Assembly: GCF_001640805.2 (NCBI RefSeq)
Contig: NC_066833.1
Coordinates: 6,838,814 to 6,902,813, forward strand
Direction of reading: 5' to 3'
From: Lates calcarifer
Lineage: Eukaryota > Chordata > Actinopteri > Centropomidae
Length of the DNA: 64,000 nt
Shown: piece after piece, positions 14,001 through 24,620 of the stretch
Layout of the letters: each line of letters starts with the position of its first letter
Position numbering within the stretch: the stretch's first letter is position 1
Made by a program: the position numbers and the translations under genes
The notes under the pieces: model-generated
Told to the model about the DNA's origin: nothing
What the model saw: only the letters and a program-made list of their open reading frames with translations
Database searches by the model: none

Positions 14001-17000
14001 ACCACAGCCACAATAACAGCCTTGGACTAGACAAAAAGAATCCACACACATACATACTATCATGGTATATGGACTGTAACTATAAATAGGGGAGGAGTGT
14101 GGAGTGTTGACTGCTAACACATTAAATCAGTTGGATGACAGTCAAGTCAAAGTGTGCAGGTTCCAATATATGAGACAAACCACTTAAAGCAACTGGATAT
14201 AACAAGATGCTGGTACATCTGGCTGTGGCTAACATGTTTGTCACTTTGGCAAGCAACCATACTGTAGTTTCTTAACCAAATTAGTATTCATTATTGGCTC
14301 AAGACATTTTGTTATAGTTGAATCTCAAATAAACATGAATTTCAATGTTAATGTGTAGTCAACCACTGACTAACTTATAATGTTTTTGGGGCTATCCATA
14401 AAAGTTATAAGAGTGGGCAGAGATTGGGGTACATTGTGTTTTGAAAAATCTGTTTCAAAGGTCATCAATTTCAAATCTTTTTGTCCATTGACTGAAACAG
14501 TAGTTGTAATGATGACTTCTAAGTGTTGTATTTCTTGTTATTTATGTTTGTCTAGTAAAGTTTTATGACTGAATGATTATATATGAAGAAACCCTGATGA
14601 AAGCAAGACATTTTGTATTATCTCAGCATACCTGTGAGGATGTGGAGGGGAAGGTGATGCCGTCCTCTTTCAAAGACTTGATGGTAGCACCAATTAGACT
14701 AAGTTGTGGATCCTTCTGGAAGTCTTCTGCCCACTCCACCATCAGAGCCTTTAGCTTTTCACACACCTTAGGGTGGGCCTACAAGGGGCATGCGAACAAA
14801 TAGATAAGTTACTCTCTCCAGAGTTTTATGGATAAAGGAGACTGTGAGGCTGTCTGATAACAGGTCTCAACACAGTTAAGGGCTAAATGGTTGTAGGAAT
14901 ATAATTAGGATTCTATCTATGGTATTTCAGTTCTTCAGAGTGTAAGGCGGTATGTGTAAGAGATGACAGACAGATATGGTTACAAAATTGGAATAGTGAG
15001 AAAGTACCCTGCTCAGCACACTCCGTACTTCACTGGCAAACTCCCTTGAACAGATTTCCAAGTGGAATATTTTGCCACAGTTTGACACACAAGCACCAAG
15101 CAACTGCAAGAGAGAAAGATGAAATTGTAAAAAGCACCTATATATATATTGTATAATAGCAAAACAATAGGATTTTTCAATGTATTTCAACCAAGGAAGG
15201 GATTGTATCTACCACTCACATTACTGAATTATTTATAGCAGGTGAAGATTTGTAATTATAAATGGTTTTGATGACAATAGGGCTTTAATTGTCTGAATGA
15301 GTGAACACAGATCTCTGAAAAAAGATCAGGGCATGTGACAGTATTTGCTCATGATGACTCAGACAGAGAACCAGCTCTCATACTAAATCCTTCCAGTATG
15401 AAATCTTTCACCTCCATGTATGGCTTTAAACAATGGGAATATTAGATCAATTACAGCTCCACTGCATCTTAATTGCATAAGTGAACACTTACTTCTTATG
15501 TCTAAATGGAACAGAAGAGTTTGATCCTCCTTAAATGTTAAACTGCATGTTGCTTTTCTGTTGTTCAGGGAGGATTTTGTATGCTTTGGTTTTTATATAC
15601 CCAAGATGTGCGTAAATTTGGTGACATGACAACAAGAAAACTACAAGAAGAAAACAAACTCACATTAAGAGCTTGCATGGCAACATGAGGTACTTTGTGG
15701 TTGACTCTCTTCATAATGGATCTCAAGCTATCCTTTGGTCTGGAAAATAAGAGAACACAATAATAACTACAATGACTTCTAAAACAACAAGCACAGAGAT
15801 GCTCCTGTGCAGGTCCTGTTTATTCATATTGTAGGCTAATTTCAAATTAAAACTCAAATGTGCTGTACTTAAATAAGCAGCTATTTGAATTGCAACACTG
15901 TACAGTTGCTAATGAGCTCTTGTTATGCAAAAGAAAATGCTTTTTTCCAGCTTACCCATTGGATGTTGTCCCAATCTTATCGCAGATGTCCATAATGAGC
16001 CCCCAGTCATCTGTTGTGTTGTTTTCATTGGTTGCCTTGTCTGGAAATATGTCACACAGGGATAGAGTACATATGGACCAGTGAGAAAATATCTTCACTG
16101 GCATTGCAGCTGCTTGTCTTCAAACATAATGTATTCATGGGCAGACATGCCATTCACAATAGGTAAGTGTTATGGTAATGAATAACAACCACTGAACTGT
16201 CATCTTTTAGAACTGTTTAATGTAATCCCACCAAAGCCTGAGCCAAAGTTGAAAACATATCTTGGAGGGATCCTAAGCAAACTGCATTTCACATTTTATG
16301 CTGTTATATTTTTTGAACTTGTAGGGTTCCCCATGTCCAATCAGTCTTAAAGCATTTTAACTTCGGATCAGTTTAGTACATGCCAGGGTGAACAACAGAC
16401 ATGCTAATTAAATTACATGAAATTTTTGGTGTTGAAAAGTACCTCTGCTCTTTTTCCCCAATAGGTAATGTCTCATGTTTGTGTTTAGTTTTGTAATATT
16501 TTATAAAAGTGTACTCATTTTTATGATGGTATTGTAGGTGGTCTTTTTGTCAGGTGAGGTAACCTACTGCTGCTTTGTAATATGTAAGCAGAAACTCACT
16601 CAAATGAACATTTCCAGCTCATAGAAAACCCTGTCATGAGACACATCATCCTGACTATGTAACACTTAGAGAACCAGTTAAGTGTAACAGTGCACTATTG
16701 TCCATTCATACAAGAACTGGGCTGTTGCAGGGACAGATATGGGTACTGACCAAGGAACTTTGCATAAAATTTACATGACCTGATTGTGAGAATGATGTGA
16801 AAAGACACATGTACAACACAAATGACCATGCTAACATGATTAGTTGATTAAGCAGGCAGTTGATAGACAGAAAATTAAATGCCTATAACAATCATATTCA
16901 TCATCTGTTAATCTGCAGATTGCTTTCTTAGCCAAGTATTACATTTTTCTTTTTTTATCTGATCAACAGTGAAAAAAATATTTAGTTTACAATTATATCA

Positions 17001-18547
17001 AACAGGGAAAAGAAGGAAAAATTCATATTTGACAGGCTGAAAATGACTTTTTCCCCTATTACTACTTGCAAAATTATTTAAGCAATTAATCAAAATAACT
17101 CTGATAATCAACTAATAACTTCGATGATCAACTAATAACTTCAGTTTTGATTAAGGCTGCCACTAACGATTAAAAATAATCGTTAATTTCTCCCCCAATA
17201 AAAAAAAACTGAACTACACAATACGTCAACTATATTTGAGATCAGAGGCCTGTACTACGAAGCAGAATTTGCGGTGAGCGAGGTAACTTCGGGTTTAACT
17301 CTGGGTTTTCAGTCTTACGACAGTGGTTCGCTTCCTACCGCAATAAATCGCCATGGTAACTGATGCTGAACGGCTAACCTGCTCCGAAGCAGGTTAACTT
17401 CAGAGGATCAGATCAAAACCTGTCAACAGCCCAACCACTGACCAATCAGATCACTGGAAAACTAGCGTCATCTTTTCTGCAGGGTCCCTACAGGGACAGA
17501 GTTTAATATAAAGTGACAAATAATCAATAAATAGATATTTTTATAGCTCAGTGGAATCGTTTTGTTCCAGTCTTTCCATTGTGTCTACAACAAAGCTTCT
17601 AACGAACGGTTTATCACACTAAATGATCACATACTGACATAACATTATTTTGATAGAACAAAGATGCTTTTATCCACGAAGTATTGAATATTTACCACGA
17701 TTAAAAATGAACATTTCAGTCAGATCGACCTCAGACATTAACTCTCTCCTCCTCTTACTGCCACTGTTTATCTGCATTACATACTCATAGTAACTCAGAA
17801 TAAATCATCATCAAATAAAAGAGCAAAAACGCTCACTCAGTGAGTAAAAAGCATTTATGTACTTATTCACAATAAATCCTCAGCCTGACTTTGATAATTG
17901 GAAATTAATTCTAGTGTTTCTATTCTAGTCATGTGGTCATATTGTTCACATTTCACCTTGTTAAATGTCATTTTTGGACGTCGCTAGGACATGCAACTAT
18001 CAGCATTACATCTCATATAATATTAGGTACTTTACTCATGGTTCTGACAAAGCTGCTTTTAACTGCTCTGTCACATGAACGATCAGGAAATCCTGGGTTG
18101 ACTTAATGAGTTGATAACCAGCGTCGTAAGACCGCTTAGCTGTGGTTGTTAGGTTTAGTGCAGCCACATAACGAAAAGATATCCTGGGTATATTGAACTT
18201 GTTTCGTAGTACAGGCCTCTGGTGATCGTATACTTTCGCTAGTCACGGTTTTTATGTTATCAGCCCCAAAGTTAGTTACGAAACTGTCGCTTATCCTAGC
18301 AAATAATAAACTTGTTGAAGTTGTTGACAATCTGTTAGCTTGTGAGCGACACATTAACAAAGTGAGACTGAGACGTGAGGTTGTTGTTACCAAATCATGT
18401 CTGTGATGACTAAACTAGAGAACTGAAGCTAAGCTAACGTTAGCTCCAAGTGCTGTTGGCCCTGTCGTTAGCTACTGAATACACCAAAGAAATACAATTT
18501 CACTTACCAACATCTTGGTCAAATGGATTTTGGGCAAATAAAGGCAT
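7002..18547 (-). CDS. stam2: stam2: signal-transducing adaptor (ESCRT-0), 13 exons, 3' end missing
   Basis: Coding exons in transcript order: 18547-18508, 16040-15956, 15739-15664, 15103-15008, 14778-14632, 11859-11793, 11410-11212, 10592-10498, 10310-10228, 10137-10050, 9930-9876, 9622-9475, 7166-7002. All junctions are GT-AG with compatible phases and give about 448 residues from [13 protein letters not shown]. The product is an endosomal adaptor that with HGS forms ESCRT-0 and sorts ubiquitinated receptors. Visible domains are VHS (about 1-145), a UIM ([12 protein letters not shown], about 168-179), SH3 (about 204-262, with [20 protein letters not shown] and GLFPSNF) and the GAT/coiled-coil core (about 296-393). 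STAM2 rather than STAM is favoured by [34 protein letters not shown] and EPEPVFIDE. Exon 13 may read on to a stop at 6930, but that tail does not resemble a STAM C-terminus, so I prefer the donor after 7002 with the final exon lost in the gap. Confidence 0.92.
7404..7560. mobile_element. hAT-like element fragment in a stam2 intron
   Basis: It begins with TAGGGGTGTAAATCAC and continues with AATACAATATCAT, AATTCGATTCGATTC and GAGATCGATACGAGACAATA. This pattern is typical of terminal regions of hAT elements common in fish. No opposite terminus or transposase is visible, so it is a fragment or one end. Family call is by general resemblance. Confidence 0.4.
7561..9474. other. stam2 intron 12, no further genes seen
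   Basis: AT-rich non-coding DNA between stam2 exons 13 and 12. A run of about 19 A lies at 8683-8701. Short reading frames here lack codon structure or recognisable motifs. Confidence 0.6.
10983..11023. repeat. (AT)n microsatellite in stam2 intron 7
   Basis: About 20 uninterrupted AT units between stam2 exons 8 and 7. Confidence 0.95.
11860..14631. other. stam2 intron 5, no further genes seen
   Basis: A 2.8 kb intron between stam2 exons 6 and 5. I see no exon-like block, RNA gene or complete transposon. It contains scattered AT-rich DNA and a short GT-rich stretch near 11890-11915. Confidence 0.6.
17080..17210. mobile_element. hAT-like terminal fragment
   Basis: Contains AATCAACTAATAACTTCGAT, a near-duplicate GATCAACTAATAACTTCAG, then AAGGCTGCCACTAACGATTA and a short palindrome around AATCGTTA. 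This matches the general look of terminal regions of vertebrate hAT elements. A related piece lies at 23925-23990. Confidence 0.4.
17243..18221. mobile_element. Non-autonomous DNA transposon with perfect terminal inverted repeats
   Basis: The left end is CAGAGGCCTGTACTACGAAG and the right end, on the opposite strand, is CAGAGGCCTGTACTACGAAA: a 19-base perfect inverted repeat about 980 bases apart. Subterminal inverted similarity continues (TAACCTGCTCCGAAGCAGGT is itself a hairpin near 17380). No transposase frame is visible. The termini resemble elements I associate with ISL2EU/Harbinger-type families, but that assignment is tentative and I cannot define a target-site duplication with confidence. 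It lies within stam2 intron 1, close to the stam2 first exon. Confidence 0.7.
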
Positions 18548-18690
18548 TCTAAAAATTTTAAAAGAGTTGGACTATTTGACGACAGAAAAATATGTGTATA
18601 CTGTAGTCTGACGTTTAACCTAAACAAGTATCTCTTCCTTGTCCATTAAATTCGCACCAGTTGCTCTTCCGGGAGCTTGGCTGCCTTCAA
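18548..18690 (-). promoter_or_regulatory. stam2 5' UTR and promoter-proximal region
   Basis: Directly upstream of the stam2 ATG (18547-18545). An ETS-type core CTTCCGGG is on the plus strand at 18666-18673, a frequent element of TATA-less vertebrate housekeeping promoters. The transcription start is not determinable from sequence. Confidence 0.45.
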
Positions 18691-20791
18691 TAATGCCTGA
18701 AAAATCTTTTTAAATATCGGCAAGCATTGGGCAAGTAAGTTATTAATACGTTTAGTGATTTAAATCAGTTAAATACTTTTTAATAATTGAAAGTACAGTA
18801 TATTTACATTAATTCATAAAAAAATATTCAACACAATTCTTGGCACTTTACAACTCTGTTTATGCCATACTGTTAATAAAAATCATTTCTGCCCATTACA
18901 GTGTTTTGGTTTGTTTGTTTGTTTTTTCTTTTGTTTTGTTTTTTGTTTTTTGTTTTTTATCATCAGCCATGGGCTGGATCATTGGCGACAGCTACACCCT
19001 TGTTGCAGCAATGAAGGAGGACCTGCACCACCTCCACCTGCAGCATCCAGACAAGATCATCTTCTGTCATCACCAAGAGCTGCAGGTGGAAGGCTGGTGC
19101 AAATCCAGGGAACCCAGATAAGGCTTGCAGGTTTGTGAACAGTGTTATGGCCACATACATGTATGTTAATTGTTTAAATGATGGTCTTGTACATCACACC
19201 AACACCCTGTTGTGATAACTAGAGTACCATGATCTGTGGCAGACAGGAAATATTGGAAAGCCTCAGAGTGGAGGTCATCCCTCTTATTCTGTGCTCTGCC
19301 TGTACTGAATGGGGTTTTACTGAAGAAATTCTGGAGCCATCTTTTTCTGTTAGTATTTGCTATGCAGTCTTTTAGGAGAAAAGGTGAAATGTTGTGATAT
19401 TGAACAAACAGAAAGAGCTCTAAAAACGTTCACTATGCAATTTGAGATGTTATATGGTGCAGCAACCATGACATTCAATATTAATTAATCTGATGACACA
19501 TATTGCAACAAGTGTTGGGGACTGGGGGCCTCTGTGAGCCACATCAACCTTTACCTTTGAATCATTTAATCACACTCTGTTACAATACTTCCATTGAATG
19601 ACACATGTATGTAAGCAAATAGTTAAAAGATTAATTTAACAGAGGAGTCTAAGACAAAAAGCAGAAAAGTATATAGCAAATGTTAATGATGGGGTTAAAA
19701 ACATTTTTTTTCTGATCAACTTGCAGTTTAACTAACCTGAATGAAAATGTCAGGGTTTTTGGCAACTCGTTTCATAGCAAACTGTCAATGTTACAAAAAC
19801 TTGCTATCAAAGACCTGCTGGGTGATACAGTCAGACAGTATATATGTTACCATTGTTTTATTATAAAAGGCATATTCTATCATTTAAGTAGTAGCAGAAC
19901 TCGAAAAAAAAAATGTATAAATTCAATTGTGGAATTACAGGATGGACGATTATGCAGAATTCTTTGGTAGTTCTATGTAGTTCTAAGTATTCAGAACAGA
20001 GCATTTATCAATGCACTGAGCTCATGAAGACTGGTAGATAGTTCTGCAGGGACAGTCAACTGAACATTGCTCCCACTTGCTAGTTTCTGAGGTGGTAGAA
20101 TCCGAGAATGTATATGCAGTGCCCACAGATATGTTCTACAGGAAATGTGTTTTAATTCAATCAAGAGACAGAGTATGTGATTCCACTTCCAAATAATATA
20201 TAGAGAGACAGGATTTAACTGTACTAGTACCTGGTACCTACCATGTGTACTTTCAATGTAATGATTCACTTTCAACAGAGTGGCAGTAATTGTACAAAAT
20301 AAAAAAAATGCATTTCACATTGTTTTACTGTAATAGCTGGAATACCAAAATTAGAAATGCTGGTGACCATAATGTATTCTAAAAAAGCACTTGTGCTGTA
20401 TCTTAGTTTGTTAGTGTCCATGTTTATTCCAAAGTCTGTTATATAAAAATAAATACCACAGTAGTAGTTTACTGGTAAAATGCAGTATTCTAAAAGATAA
20501 ACACAAAAATTCAGGTACAAAAATGAAGTTTTATTGTATATATTTGTCTAAAGTGATCAAAATGCACTAAAAAAGACAGAAATACAAGCTTACTAAGTAG
20601 CTTGCAGAATAATTTGAAAAAATACACTAGTCTAGTTTACCACTGACTTTATTTCTGTAGTTGTAAATGCAAACCACATGCACCAACAGTGCTTTTGATA
20701 GGTGCCTTGATTATCAATGGACCTTGTATGTCAGGAGTAAGATAATAAAATTGTTACCTTTAGAATATATATATATATATATATATATATC

Positions 20792-20827
<36 letters not shown>

Positions 20828-20831
20828 TATA

Positions 20832-20882
<51 letters not shown>

Positions 20883-20980
20883 CAACCATCTTTCTTCTTC
20901 TCCTTTCAACTGCCACATCCTCATCCCTAAGGAAGGTGGGGTTTTTTGGTTTGTTTGTTTGATTTTTTTCAATCAAATCC
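18691..20980. other. Intergenic DNA between stam2 and the LINE remnant
   Basis: No recognised gene. At 18900-18966 a T-rich tract (GTTT/GTTTT units) ends in a splice-acceptor-like ATCATCAG. It is followed by a frame to 19121 with a GC-richer, CCTGCAC/CCACCTG-rich block that I do not recognise. An (AT)n/(GT)n compound microsatellite is at 20765-20878. Confidence 0.5.
20765..20878. repeat. Compound (AT)n-(AC)n-(GT)n microsatellite
   Basis: An AT run of about 52 bases, then ACACACACATATATGC, then about 22 GT units. The AC and GT arms are inverted relative to each other, so the junction at about 20817-20845 can form a hairpin. Confidence 0.95.
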
Positions 20981-20984
20981 TTAT

Positions 20985-22490
20985 AGCTGTCTGTGACAAA
21001 CACAAACAAGGTCAGAAGTGGAAACTCCAACAGGACAACCATGTCTTCAGCCTGATCCTGAGTCTTCAGAGGGCCCTGATGCTGTGGAAGACGTCATGCC
21101 TTGTTCCTGTGCCAAAGACGCTCCAAGGACTACAGACCTGTGGCACTGACCTCACACATCATGAAGACCCTGGAGAGACTCATCCTGGTTCAGCTGCGGC
21201 CCATGGTCAGACATTTGGACCCAAGGACTATGAGGGTCATGTTTTTTGACTTCTCCAGTGCGTTCAACACCACCAGGGTGAGAAACTGACAAAGATGCAG
21301 GTGGATGCCCCCCTTGTGTCCTGGATTGTGGATTACCTGACTGGCAGACCACAGTTCGTGCGCCTGCAGCACTGTAGGTCAGACAGTGTGATTAGCAATA
21401 CTGGGGCTCCGCAGGGTACCATCCTCTCTCCCTTCCTCTTCACCATGTACACCACGGACTTCAGCTACTGCACAGAGACCTGCTACCTTCAGAAGTTTTC
21501 TGATAACTCTGCAGTAGTTGGATGTATCAGCAAGGATGAGGAGACTGTGTACAGGGCTGTGGTGGAAAGCTTTGTCACTTGGTGTGAGCAGAACCATCTG
21601 CAGCTCAACATGGCAAAGACTAAGGAACTGGTGGTGGACATAAGGAAAATTAGGGCTCCAGTGACTCCCGTTTCCATCCGTGGGATCAGTGTGGATACTG
21701 TTGAGGATTACAAGTACTTACAGGTGTACTTGGACAATAAACTGGACTGGACCAAAAACACAGACGCCCTCTACAGGAAGGGACAAAGGCATCTCTATTT
21801 TCTGAGGCGGCTGAGGTCTTTCAACATCTGCCAGACAATGCTGCAGATGTTTTATGAGTCTGTGATGGTCAGTGCCATCCTTTATGCTGTTGTGTGCTAG
21901 GGCAGCAGACTGAAGGTGAAGGACGCTAACAGACTTAATAAGCTCATTCACAAAGCCAGCCACGTTGTGGGAGGGGAGCTGGATTCTCTGACAGTAGTGT
22001 CAGAGAGAAGAATGTTGTCCAGTATAAGGACTATATTGGACAACCCTTCATACCCTTTCCATGATGTGCTGGTCAGCTGAAGAAGCACATTCAGTCACAG
22101 ACTCATCCCTCCACGATGCACCACGGAGCACCACAGGAAATCATTCCTGCCGGTGGCTATTAACTTGTTCAACTTCTCCCTCTAAGATTCAGCCTGTCTT
22201 AGGAGACACACATGTGCAATAAACGCAAATCTATCTATTCTGTGTATAATTTTATCTGCACAATTTAATTTAAATAATGTAAATGTCTGTAAATATTAAC
22301 AAAGTATATTAAGGTATATTTATATATAAGGTATATTTCTTTATATTTTGAAGATTGGGTTATATCACAATTTTATTTTATTTGTATCTTTCATTATGTT
22401 ATTTTATTCCTCTTTATTTATCTGTACTTGTGAAATGGAGCACTGCAATGCAACAATTTACCACAAGGAAGGATTCTGATTCTGATTCTG
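20985..22490 (+). pseudogene. CR1/L2/Rex-type LINE remnant with decayed reverse transcriptase
   Basis: Three frames are needed. An opening piece reads LWKTSCLVPVPK, then SKDYRPVALTSHIMKTLERL (around 21120-21185), then a 201-codon frame at 21295-21900 that carries most of the palm and thumb. RT motifs seen are FFDFSSAFNT (motif A Asp), GAPQGTILSPFLF (motif B) and FSDN where FADD/YADD is expected (motif C), so one catalytic Asp is lost. Part of the fingers is deleted between DPR and MRVMFFDF. The thumb region has LDNKLDWTKNTDALYRKGQ and LYFLRRLRSFN. A stop at 21898-21900 interrupts YAVVC-GSRL. The 3' end is marked by a GATTCTGATTCTGATTCTGA tail at about 22476-22496. Rex1 versus L2 is not settled. 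Confidence 0.8.
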
Positions 22491-22579
22491 AAAAGCTCAG
22501 ACAAAAATAATGGCCAGGTATATATCCAGAAATGCGTAAAATAAGTTGCATTAAAAATAAAAAAGTTATTACATAAAAA

Positions 22580-22720
22580 TAGAATAGAACAGAAGTCTTT
22601 ATTGTCACTGTTCCAAAACAATGAAATGCTATTTAGCAGCTCTAGAATGACAGATACATATAAAAAGCCAAAAGAATAAAAATAATTAGATGAGAAATAA
22701 AAATATATCAAAATATAGAA
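22580..22720 (-). mobile_element. Short LINE/SINE 3'-end fragment
   Basis: AGAACAGAAGTCTTTATTGT followed by CACTGTTCCAAAACAATGAA resembles the 3' tail of fish retroposons read on the minus strand (ACAATAAAG-like terminus). Only about 60-140 bases, immediately downstream of the LINE tail. Family uncertain. Confidence 0.4.
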
Positions 22721-22739
22721 AATGATATAGAAAGTGATA

Positions 22740-24240
22740 CAGTGAACTTACAATCAAGGATTAACGACCATTAGCCATTATCACTTGTTATTTGTGATAT
22801 GTTGGCATAAAGTAATATACATTTTTCATTAGTACCATCAGTGTTTTCTATACACCGAGCAATCCTCTATTTATAGTCAGTACAACACAAAACCTGTGCC
22901 CTATACTAGACGAAAGTTTCAGCACGGTAATTTGCATGGCATGGTACAACTGCACTTGCAGCATTTAAGATTAGCGTTGGCTGCTAACACTTTATGAACA
23001 ACTTTGATGGCGGCTCGTGGCATGGCATAAAATTAATTCAAAAGATTCTTCATACATCATAGTTATCTTATCTGTCGAGCAGTTATATCTATACAAACCT
23101 GTAGTAACATCAGTTTTGCGGTCACCGTTTTTATTGGCGCTTTCTTTGTAACCGAGTACACCTCAATCAAGCCATCCTCACTGAGCAGGTCCGACCTTGT
23201 AATTACCACTGACTGTAAGCTTCTGCCTGTACTGAAGAGTCTCAACGTCCTTACTTTCGACGTGAACTGACGTGAACTGAGCTCCATTCAATCAATGGTT
23301 TATACAAGTGACATCTGACATCTAGTGGGGAAAAGAGGAACATGAGGGCACAATTTTTTCCCCCATAATGTCAAGTTTAGTCACAGAAGTGTTGGTTATA
23401 TTTGAGCACATTTGAGATTTGAAATTTAACAGTGATTATACTTTTAAAGCTGTCACTTTCATTTTTAAATCTATGGGGGTTACACCAATATTCCCGGACT
23501 GTATTTAGGAATATGCTCCACACGAAGACAATATAAATTAAAATAATAAAAATTTGACACAGGGCCCCTCCAAAGCCAGAAACTTAGCTAATCTTCACCT
23601 TAATGGATATTGCACTTAAGTGGTGCAACTTAACACATTTGTGGCTCATCAAACTGCTAAAATCAAATGAACCTGTGGGTTTGGGGAATCTCAGGTTCTG
23701 GGGTCTATTAATTTGTTTAAATTTTTATTTATTTATTTTTAAACAAATTGCTTACGTTTTGTCTGTTTTAAGTAATTAACACAGAGAAAATGTGAGTTTA
23801 AGTTTACTATCATAGAAAACTACAGAAACCAACAACAAATACTACTATCTGGGATGTTGTAACTTATGTTGTAATGGCATTGTATTGGCAATGTATGGCA
23901 TTTTTGCTTTAAAAAAAATGAATGAGTAAAATTGTTGCTAGTCAATCGACTGATCAGTTAATCAACTAATCATCTCAGCTCTAGAGTACTGGTCGGTTTC
24001 TAGGTGCCTGATGGGACTGACATGTACAGTGGGGATAAAAAAAAATAAAAAAAATTGCCCCAGGGCCATTTAGGAAGTTAGTTAACATTTATCAGCAGTT
24101 TTAACAGAAACCGAGCATTATTACCGTCATGAAGGTAAAACTAAGAGCAGGATTGTTGTGTGAGACCGTATTTGTTTTAGATAGGTGTACCTAATAAACT
24201 GCCAACTAAGTAAATGGAACGGTAGACTGTCTAGTCTATG
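22740..24240. other. Intergenic DNA upstream of hacd2
   Basis: No recognised gene. A minus-strand frame at 23287-23063 (74 codons) is not recognised (see findings). A hAT-like terminal fragment with TAGTCAATCGACTGATCAGT is at 23925-23990. The direct doublet GACGTGAACTGACGTGAACT is at about 23260-23280. Confidence 0.45.
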
Positions 24241-24620
24241 TATGGGACGCACTTTAGGGGGCGCGCCTCTCAAAGAGTGTCCCTCTACAATTAGAGGAAT
24301 TGACAAAGACTACAACCTTCAAGATATGTACCGCTTTACCAGTCTATTCTAGTCCGCGGGCACCCGGGGGACGGGGTAGCCAGATTTTTTTCTCGCGAAT
24401 ATAGATAGTCTGAATAAATATTTTAAAGAAATAAATAAAGCCACACACTGAATGGACCGTTTTGAGGTGAATGTGTCTGAAAGCTAAGGCGGAATTACGG
24501 AAGAGTGATCCATCTCGCTTCAGGGCGACACTTCCGGGTGTGCTCTCCCGTTTATTTCCTGACTCGGTGAACCTGACAGCCGCCGTTGTCCACGACCAAA
24601 GACCGCTGAGGGTTGCAGTC
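24241..24620 (+). promoter_or_regulatory. hacd2 CpG-rich promoter and 5' UTR
   Basis: CpG density rises sharply here compared with the surrounding AT-rich DNA (GGGGCGCGCCTC near 24258, CCGCGGGCACCCGGGGGACG near 24354). TTTCTCGCGAATA near 24390 contains a TCTCGCGA element and ACTTCCGG at 24530-24537 is an ETS-type site. Both are frequent in TATA-less vertebrate promoters. The region abuts the hacd2 start codon at 24621. The exact transcription start cannot be read from sequence. Confidence 0.6.

Larger units (their letters stand above)
16041..18507. other. stam2 intron 1, repeat-rich
   Basis: The first intron. Its 5' half holds two transposon-like segments described separately (17080-17210 and 17243-18221). 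From 16041 to about 17080 I see only AT-rich unique-looking sequence. Confidence 0.65.

Noticed and set aside
20667..21042. Frames with long Tyr-Ile, Thr-His and Cys-Val runs
   Set aside because: They are translations of the AT/AC/GT microsatellite, not proteins. The same applies to the frames over the TAGA and GT tracts.
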